From: Bosea sp. ANAM02
GTDB taxonomy: Bacteria > Pseudomonadota > Alphaproteobacteria > Rhizobiales > Beijerinckiaceae
Direction: 5' to 3'
Length of the DNA: 64,000 nucleotides
NCBI RefSeq assembly: GCF_011764485.1
Contig: NZ_AP022848.1
Coordinates: forward strand, 4,368,001 to 4,432,000
Shown here: piece by piece, positions 56,668 to 64,000 of the stretch
Numbering within the stretch: position 1 is the stretch's first letter
Layout: each line of letters begins with the position of its first letter
The notes under the pieces: generated by a model
Databases searched by the model: none
The model's input: the letters and a program-made list of their open reading frames with translations, nothing else
Told to the model about the DNA's origin: nothing
Made by a program: the position numbers and the translations under genes

Positions 56668-57468
56668 CTAGTCGTGGGCGCCCAGAATGGTCTGGTCGAA
56701 ATCGATATTCGAGCCGGTCATCAGCCCGGATTCGGCAGAGGCGAGATAGGCGACGGCCTTGGCGACCTCGCGCGGATCGATCAGGCGGCCGAAGGGCTGG
56801 GAGGCATTGGCCTCGACCAACCAATCATCCTTGGCCTCATGGCGCAGCTTCATGATCGCATCCTCGCCCGGCGTCGCCATCCAGCCGATATTGAGGCCGT
56901 TGACCCGGATGCGGTGCTTCAGGAGCCCATAGGCCGCATTCTTCGTCAGCGCCGCCAGAGCCGCCTTCGAGACGCTGTAGGCGGAGAGGAAGGGCTGGCC
57001 GCCATGCGCCGACATCGACTGGATGTTGACGATGGCGCCGGGAACATCCTGCCTGCGCATCAGGTCGGCGGCATCCTGGATCAGGAAGAAGGGTGCCCGC
57101 AGGTTCACCGCCATGATGCGCTCGTACAGCGCCGGCGTGGTATCGAAGATGGTGCCGCGATCGGTGTCGCCGGCCGCGTTCACGAGGATGTCGAGATGCC
57201 CGAAGGCCGCTTCAGCCGCGGGCACGACCTGACGGACGGCCTCGAGATCGGCAAGATCGACCCGATGGAAGCGTGCCTCGCAGCCGGCCTTCCGCAGGCT
57301 GTCCGCCACCGCCTCGCCACGCTGCGCATTGCGCCCGGTCAGGAGAAGACCGCGAGCGCCGCGAGCGGCGAATTCGCGGGCGATCGCCTCGCCGAGCCCC
57401 TGGCTGCCGCCGGTGACGATCGCAACCCTACCGTGAAGATCACGGCTGAACGAACCGGCCTGCGTCAA
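56668..57468 (-). CDS. SDR-family oxidoreductase
   Basis: This 266-aa short-chain dehydrogenase has the cofactor loop TGGSQGLGEA, the NAAG motif, catalytic Ser in NIQSMSAHG and YSVSK with the active Tyr/Lys. The start is chosen as TTG 57468, because GGGAGG lies seven bases upstream and the length then fits the family; ATG 57531 would add 21 residues with no clear ribosome site. It is the first gene of the cluster that continues with the inositol-dehydrogenase-like gene and the importer. The substrate is unknown, probably a polyol or sugar. Confidence 0.87.
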   Translation of the reverse strand: MTQAGSFSRDLHGRVAIVTGGSQGLGEAIAREFAARGARGLLLTGRNAQRGEAVADSLRKAGCEARFHRVDLADLEAVRQVVPAAEAAFGHLDILVNAAGDTDRGTIFDTTPALYERIMAVNLRAPFFLIQDAADLMRRQDVPGAIVNIQSMSAHGGQPFLSAYSVSKAALAALTKNAAYGLLKHRIRVNGLNIGWMATPGEDAIMKLRHEAKDDWLVEANASQPFGRLIDPREVAKAVAYLASAESGLMTGSNIDFDQTILGAHD

Positions 57469-57919
57469 GGACCCGCCTCCCGAAGCGAATGGCAGGAATT
57501 TTTTGGAGCCCCTGCTGATTGGAACAAACATTCCATTTTTGGCATAGACGAGTCAAGGCACCCCGATAGCGCCCCGATTCAAGAATGGCAGTCCTGTCCG
57601 GACCGGAACGTCGACACCATCACGGACTTGGTCGCCATGATGACGATGCCGCACGCGAGATCACGAAAAGCGATGTTCTCAACGGAAAGAAAACTGTCGT
57701 CTTCGGGGCCGGATCGGCATAAAATTGTTCCCGTGCCGAATTATTGAGCAAATTCATGCAAATGCGAACCCATGCCGCGACCGCGCATCGCGGCAGACGC
57801 GCATCTGCCCTGCGCTGCACAGTTGACGCTTTCGTTGGCACATGCCTTGCTGAGGCCATCAACGAGAACACGGCGCGAAGGCGCCGGGGATCAATTTTGC
57901 TTAAAGGTGGAGGCATTCG
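57469..57919. other. divergent intergenic region
   Basis: About 450 bp lie between the SDR gene (minus) and the peptide-importer gene (plus). It is visibly AT-richer in part (57530-57760) and must contain promoters for both operons. No gene is recognised. A candidate promoter for the right-hand operon is listed separately. Confidence 0.5.
57823..57851 (+). promoter_or_regulatory. candidate promoter of the peptide importer operon
   Basis: TTGACG (57823-57828) and CTTGCT (57846-57851) are separated by 17 bp, 69 bp before the binding-protein start. The -35 is good, the -10 weak. Confidence 0.3.
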
Positions 57920-59707
57920 ATGAAAGATCAAGAAATCCGCGGCCTCGTCGCGGATGTGAAGGAAGGCACGCTCTCGCGACGCTCCTTCATGCAGAAGATG
58001 GCCGCGGTCGGCATCGCCGCGCCGATGGCGACCCAGATCCTGATGTGGAACGATGTCGCGCTGGCGAATGCCACGCTGCCCTACAAGCCGACCAAGGCCG
58101 GCGGCGGCGGTCCGCTCAAGATGCTGCTCTGGCAGGCCCCGACGTTGCTGAACCCGCATTTCGCCTCGGGCACCAAGGACCAGATCGCCTCGCGCATCTT
58201 CTACGAGCCGCTCGCCGGCTGGGACAAGGAAGGCAACCTGATCCCGCAGCTCGCCGCGGAAGTCCCGACCAAGGCCAATGGCGGCCTCTCCGCCGACGGC
58301 AAGACCGTAACCTGGAAGATCAAGCAGGGCGTGAAATGGCATGACGGCAAGCCGCTGACCGCCGACGACGTCGTCTTCACCTGGGAATACGCCGCCGATC
58401 CGGCGACGGCCGCCTACACCACCGGCTCCTACAAGGACATCAAGGTCGAGAAGGTCGACGCGCACACCGTCAAGGTGATCTTCGCCGAGGCCACGCCATT
58501 CTGGGCCGATCCCTATGTCGGCGTCGCCGGCATGATCATCCCGAAGCATGTCTTCGGCGAGTACAAGGGCGCGAAATCGCGCGAGGCTCCCGCGAACCTC
58601 AAGCCCGTCGGCACCGGCCCCTATAAGTTCGTCGAGTTCAAGCCGGGCGACATCCTGACCGGCGCCCGCAACGAAGACTACCATGTCAAGGTCCAGCCGC
58701 ATTTCGACACGATCGAGGTCAAGGGCGGCGGCGACGCGGTCTCGGCGGCGCGTGCGGTCCTGCAGACCGGCGAATACGACTATGCCTGGAACCTCCAGGT
58801 CGAGGACGAGGTCCTCAAGCGCATGGAGACCGGCGGGCGCGGCAAGATCAGCGCCGTGGCCTCGGGCGATATCGAGTTCATCACCCTCAACACGACCGAT
58901 CCGTGGACCGAGGTCGATGGCGAGCGCTCCAGCGTCAAGACCAAGCACCCGACCCTGTCGGACCCGGCCGTTCGCCAGGCGATCAACCTGCTGATCGACC
59001 GCGACTCGATCCAGAAGTTCATCTATGGCCGCGGCGGCGTCGCGACCGCGAGCTTCGTCAATGCGCCGGCACAGTTCAAGTCGCAGAAGCTCAAATACGA
59101 GTTCAACATCGAGAAGGCGAACAAGATCCTCGACGATGCGGGCTGGAAGAAGGGCTCGGACGGCGTCCGCGAGAAGGACGGCAAGAAGCTCAAGTATGTC
59201 TACCAGACCTCGATCAACGCCCCGCGCCAGAAGACCCAGGCCATCATCAAGCAGGCCTGCCAGCGCGCCGGCATCGATCTGGAGCTGAAGTCGGTGACGG
59301 CCTCGGTGTTCTTCTCGTCGGACGTCGCCAATCCCGACACCTACACGAAGCTGTACGCTGACATGGAGATGTACACGACGACGCAACCGCAGCCCGATCC
59401 GGAGCGCTTCCTCAACCAGTTCGTTTCCTGGGAGATCGCGACGAAGGAGAACAAGTGGCTGGGCCGCAACGTCTCGCGCTACTCCGATCCGGAGGCCGAC
59501 AAGGCCTACAAGGCCGCGCAGAAGGAGCTCGACCCGGCCAAGCGCGCCGCGCTCCTGATCAAGGTCAACGAGATCTTCTGCGAGGCCAACGTTATCCTGC
59601 CCATCCTGTCGCGGACCCGTATCGCGGCCTCGCTGAACAACCTCTCGCACGACCATTCGGGCTGGGATGTCGACAGCTGGAACATCGCGGCCTGGTATCG
59701 TAGCTAA
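57920..59707 (+). CDS. peptide-type ABC transporter substrate-binding protein (SBP family 5, Tat signal)
   Basis: This 595-aa periplasmic protein has a twin-arginine-type signal (LSRRSFMQKMAAVG near residues 18-31), then the family 5 pattern: LNPHFASGTKDQ, GVKWHDGKPLTADDVVFTWE near 133-152, and RQAINLLIDRDSIQKF. AAAGGTGGAGG is located before the start. It is the first gene of an importer operon; two strong hairpins without a T-run separate it from the permease genes. The ligand is unknown. Confidence 0.93.
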   Translation: MKDQEIRGLVADVKEGTLSRRSFMQKMAAVGIAAPMATQILMWNDVALANATLPYKPTKAGGGGPLKMLLWQAPTLLNPHFASGTKDQIASRIFYEPLAGWDKEGNLIPQLAAEVPTKANGGLSADGKTVTWKIKQGVKWHDGKPLTADDVVFTWEYAADPATAAYTTGSYKDIKVEKVDAHTVKVIFAEATPFWADPYVGVAGMIIPKHVFGEYKGAKSREAPANLKPVGTGPYKFVEFKPGDILTGARNEDYHVKVQPHFDTIEVKGGGDAVSAARAVLQTGEYDYAWNLQVEDEVLKRMETGGRGKISAVASGDIEFITLNTTDPWTEVDGERSSVKTKHPTLSDPAVRQAINLLIDRDSIQKFIYGRGGVATASFVNAPAQFKSQKLKYEFNIEKANKILDDAGWKKGSDGVREKDGKKLKYVYQTSINAPRQKTQAIIKQACQRAGIDLELKSVTASVFFSSDVANPDTYTKLYADMEMYTTTQPQPDPERFLNQFVSWEIATKENKWLGRNVSRYSDPEADKAYKAAQKELDPAKRAALLIKVNEIFCEANVILPILSRTRIAASLNNLSHDHSGWDVDSWNIAAWYRS

Positions 59708-59719
59708 TCCCCCAATCAT

Positions 59720-59749
59720 CCGTCACGGCGGCTTCCCCCGCCGTGACGG
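59720..59749 (+). other. intercistronic hairpin 1
   Basis: CCGTCACGGCGG (59720-59731) and CCGCCGTGACGG (59738-59749) pair perfectly around a six-base loop, 13 bases after the binding-protein stop. There is no T-run, so it is more likely an mRNA-stabilising or attenuating structure than a terminator. Confidence 0.7.
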
Positions 59750-59760
59750 GCATCATGCGC

Positions 59761-59805
59761 GCCGGCCCGCCTCCGCGGCTGCATCAGCAGCGGGGACGGG
59801 CCGGC
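59761..59805 (+). other. intercistronic hairpin 2
   Basis: GCCGGCCCG (59761-59769) pairs with CGGGCCGGC (59797-59805), and an inner GCTG/CAGC stem continues the fold. It directly follows hairpin 1 in the space between binding-protein and permease genes. Confidence 0.65.
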
Positions 59806-59854
59806 CGTCATCAACACTGCTTCGCGGCCCCGCCGTGCGTACAGAGACCTTTTT

Positions 59855-60814
59855 ATGGCGACATATCTCATCAGGCGGCTGCTCATCGCCATCCCCAGCC
59901 TGCTCGGGATCAGCGTGATCCTGTTCACGATCCTGGCGCTGGCGCCGGGCGATCCGTTCTCGGAAATGGCGACGAATCCGAACGTCCCGCCTGAAGTCCG
60001 CGAGGCGCTGCGCGCCAGCTTCGGCCTCAACGATCCGGTCATGGTGCGCTATCTGCGCTGGCTGTCGAATATGGCGCAGGGTGACTGGGGCTTCTCATTC
60101 GCCAGCCGCATCAATGTCGACGACCTGATCCTGCAGCGCCTGCCGACGACGCTGTTCGTGGTCGGCTCCTCGCAGATCCTGGCGCTGTGCATCGCACTCC
60201 CGGTCGGCATCTACGCGGCGACGCGCCCCTATTCGGTCTTCGACCAGATCGCCAACACGCTGGCCTTCATCGGCTTCTCCCTGCCGACCTTCTTCACCGG
60301 CCTGCTCTTCATCCTGGTGTTCTCGGTCACGCTGGACTGGTTCCCCTTCGTCTACCGCTCCGACATCGCCGCGACTGGCTGGCGCTGGTACTGGGAGATG
60401 TTCCGCCAGGCGATCATGCCGATCACTGTGCTCGGCCTGTTCCAGGCCGCCTCCTACACGCGCTATGTCCGTTCGGCCGTGCTCGACGTCATCCGGCTCG
60501 ACTATGTCACCACGGCACGCGCCAAGGGCCTGAGCGAGCGCCGGGTCACGCTCCGGCACATCACGCGCAACGCGCTGATCCCGGTCGTGACGCTTGTCGC
60601 CCTGCAGATGCCCGCCGTGTTCGGCGGCGCCCTCGTCACCGAGCAGATCTTTCGCGTGCCGGGCATCGGCTCGCTGCTCATCGACGCGATCCTCGCCAAC
60701 GACACGCCGGTCATCATGGCCGTGACCTTCGTGTTCTCCTGCCTGGTCGTCTTCTTCAACCTCATCGCGGATATTCTTTATGGCTGGCTCGACCCTCGCA
60801 TCTCCTTCAGCTGA
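59855..60814 (+). CDS. peptide-type ABC transporter permease (DppB-like)
   Basis: This 319-aa permease has the DppB N-terminus (TYLIRRLLIAIPSLLGISV), six membrane segments and the EAA loop (LDYVTTARAKGLSERRVTLR). The C-terminal ILYGWLDPRI is typical. The last 35 bases overlap the following DppC-like gene. Confidence 0.94.
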   Translation: MATYLIRRLLIAIPSLLGISVILFTILALAPGDPFSEMATNPNVPPEVREALRASFGLNDPVMVRYLRWLSNMAQGDWGFSFASRINVDDLILQRLPTTLFVVGSSQILALCIALPVGIYAATRPYSVFDQIANTLAFIGFSLPTFFTGLLFILVFSVTLDWFPFVYRSDIAATGWRWYWEMFRQAIMPITVLGLFQAASYTRYVRSAVLDVIRLDYVTTARAKGLSERRVTLRHITRNALIPVVTLVALQMPAVFGGALVTEQIFRVPGIGSLLIDAILANDTPVIMAVTFVFSCLVVFFNLIADILYGWLDPRISFS

Positions 60815-61721
60815 TCCGGCTGCGGGCGCTGCCGCGAGCCCGGCCTCGGTCTCCCCGGGGCGGGAGACCTGGCGCCGCTTCCGCCGCCACCGCCTGGCCA
60901 TGGCGAGCACCGTGGTGCTCGGCCTGCTGATCCTCGGCGTCATCGTCGGCCCCTGGCTGTGGCCGGTAGCGATCAACGAGATCGACTTCTCGGCGCAGCT
61001 CCAGGGTCCCTCCTGGGCGCATCCGCTCGGGACCGACGATCTCGGCCAGGACCTCCTCGCGCGCATGATGTATGGCGGGCGCATCTCGCTCGCGGTCGGC
61101 CTGGCGGCGATGGTGGTGGCGACGATCGTCGGCGTGCTCATCGGCGCGCTGGCCGGCATGTCGCGCAAATATGCCGACCCGTTCCTGATGTGGGTAACGG
61201 ACCTGTTCCTGTCCCTGCCGCAGCTCCCGCTGCTGCTCCTGATCATCTACCTGTTCCGCGAGCAACTGAAGGCCGTGTTCGGCGTCGAGGGCGGCGTCTT
61301 CGTGCTGATCGTCATCGTCATCGGCGGCCTGCGCTGGATGCCGGTGGCGCGCCTTGTGCGCGCGCAGTTCCTCTCGCTGCGCGAGAAGGAATTCGTCGAG
61401 GCGGCCCGGGCACAGGGCGCGACCAAGATGCGCCAGATGTTCCGGCACATCCTGCCGAACGCTCTGGGGCCCGTCATCGTCGCCTCGACGATCGAGGTGT
61501 CCTCGGCGATCATCGCCGAATCGACGCTCTCCTTCCTCGGCCTCGGCTTCCCGCCGGACATCCCGACCTGGGGACGCCTGCTGTTCGACGCCAAGGACCA
61601 GCTCGACACCGCTCCGCACTGGGCCCTGTTCCCAGGCGCCGCGATCTTCCTTACCGTGCTCTCGATCAACTTCATCGGCGACGGCCTGCGCGATGCGCTC
61701 GATCCGCGTCGCGTCATCTGA
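60780..61721 (+). CDS. peptide-type ABC transporter permease (DppC-like)
   Basis: This 313-aa permease has a Pro/Ala-rich cytoplasmic N-terminus, PLGTDDLGQDLLARMMYGGR near residue 80, six membrane segments and the EAA loop (EFVEAARAQGATKMRQMFRH). It overlaps the DppB-like gene, so translation is probably coupled. Confidence 0.94.
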   Translation: MAGSTLASPSADPAAGAAASPASVSPGRETWRRFRRHRLAMASTVVLGLLILGVIVGPWLWPVAINEIDFSAQLQGPSWAHPLGTDDLGQDLLARMMYGGRISLAVGLAAMVVATIVGVLIGALAGMSRKYADPFLMWVTDLFLSLPQLPLLLLIIYLFREQLKAVFGVEGGVFVLIVIVIGGLRWMPVARLVRAQFLSLREKEFVEAARAQGATKMRQMFRHILPNALGPVIVASTIEVSSAIIAESTLSFLGLGFPPDIPTWGRLLFDAKDQLDTAPHWALFPGAAIFLTVLSINFIGDGLRDALDPRRVI

Positions 61722-61740
61722 TCCCAGGGAAGGGCTAGAT

Positions 61741-63591
<1,851 letters not shown>

Positions 63592-63613
63592 GCCTGCCCT
63601 CCTCGAAACGATC

Positions 63614-63642
63614 AGCCCGCGGCGCCAGCCGCGGGCTTTTTT
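63614..63642 (+). terminator. intrinsic terminator of the peptide importer operon
   Basis: AGCCCGCGGC (63614-63623) pairs perfectly with GCCGCGGGCT (63628-63637) across a four-base loop, followed by a run of six T. It lies 22 bases after the stop codon. Confidence 0.93.
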
Positions 63643-63805
63643 GTTGCGGAGCGCCATACCGGCCCTGGAGCCGGAAGCCGAAACCGTCGCGACGGCCCCG
63701 TCCCCAATGGCTTCCCGCCGCCCTGACGACCGGCCGAGAGGCCGCTCCCTCCGGAAACGCCGAAGACGTCATCGATCTTCTGCCAAGGGGCTGCGAGTCG
63801 GATCG

Positions 63806-64000
63806 TCAGAGCAATCGAACCGACATGCCGCCATCGACGATCATCGGGCTTCCCGTCATGAAACTTGATCGGTCCGACAGGAGGAAAAGCGCCGCCTGAG
63901 CGATCTCTTGCGCGCTCGCCATGCGTTTCATCGGATGAAGGTTCGCGACGAAGCTCATCACATCGGGATTTCCCTCGCCTCCCGCGGGGGTGATCGTGCC
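63806..64000 (-). CDS. SDR-family oxidoreductase (C-terminal end only; start beyond window)
   Basis: The last 64 codons of a minus-strand gene are visible. They read HPMKRMASAQEIAQAALFLL, then DRSSFMTGSPMIVDGGMS, which is the standard C-terminal part of classical short-chain dehydrogenases (cofactor-side MTG-x-x-x-x-VDGG). The rest lies right of the window. It is convergent with the importer operon. Confidence 0.88.
   Translation of the reverse strand, partial: GTITPAGGEGNPDVMSFVANLHPMKRMASAQEIAQAALFLLSDRSSFMTGSPMIVDGGMSVRLL

Noticed and set aside
57620-59719. 699-codon minus-strand open frame opposite the peptide-binding-protein gene
   Set aside because: The plus strand has a complete SBP family 5 protein with Tat signal and ribosome site; the minus frame has no recognisable domain.

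Overview
This is a GC-rich chromosomal window from an alphaproteobacterium, most likely of the order Hyphomicrobiales (Rhizobiales). Bosea or a close relative is my best guess, from gene content, codon use and the style of the intergenic repeats; no rRNA or other taxonomic marker is present. The window has about 58 protein genes, two of them cut by the edges, and no tRNA, rRNA, CRISPR array or complete insertion sequence. Many intergenic spaces carry structured repeats of about 90-165 bp belonging to four recurring families, called A-D here.

Positions 1-16.3 kb hold amino-acid catabolism: gamma-glutamyltransferase (partial), threonine dehydratase, a LysR regulator, ornithine cyclodeaminase with a divergent Lrp/AsnC regulator, an aldehyde dehydrogenase with a convergent Lrp/AsnC regulator, the branched-chain 2-oxoacid dehydrogenase operon (E1 alpha, E1 beta, E2, E3, plus a DUF983 protein) with a divergent Lrp-type bkdR, and a luciferase-like flavin oxidoreductase. 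One repeat (family A) lies in frame inside the E2 coding sequence.

Positions 16.5-25.5 kb encode a soluble NAD-linked molybdenum formate dehydrogenase (fdsG-fdsB-fdsA-fdhD-fdsD), its LysR regulator and an oxalate/formate-type MFS antiporter. Two identical-architecture OxyR-like palindromes lie between regulator and operon. Positions 25.5-38.3 kb hold small ABM and OsmC proteins, an oligopeptide-type ABC importer operon with an unusual amidohydrolase, a divergent GntR regulator with a three-site candidate operator, a flavin reductase, an alpha/beta hydrolase behind a FixK/Fnr-like box, a cytochrome c and NhaA.

Positions 38.4-49.8 kb are mixed: a Nudix hydrolase, small membrane and periplasmic proteins, a GNAT enzyme, a DUF2267 protein, an AT-richer toxin-antitoxin-like pair, uvrB, a small two-gene unit, a BaiN/HI0933-type flavoprotein, a frameshifted ynfA and a Na/Pi cotransporter.

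Positions 50.1-57.5 kb form one minus-strand cluster: SDR, Gfo/Idh/MocA dehydrogenase, inositol-monophosphatase-like phosphatase, and an Afu/Fbp-type ABC importer. Its gene content fits import and oxidation of a phosphorylated sugar or cyclitol better than iron uptake. Positions 57.9-63.6 kb are a second peptide-type ABC importer ending in a strong intrinsic terminator. The C-terminal end of another SDR runs off the right edge.
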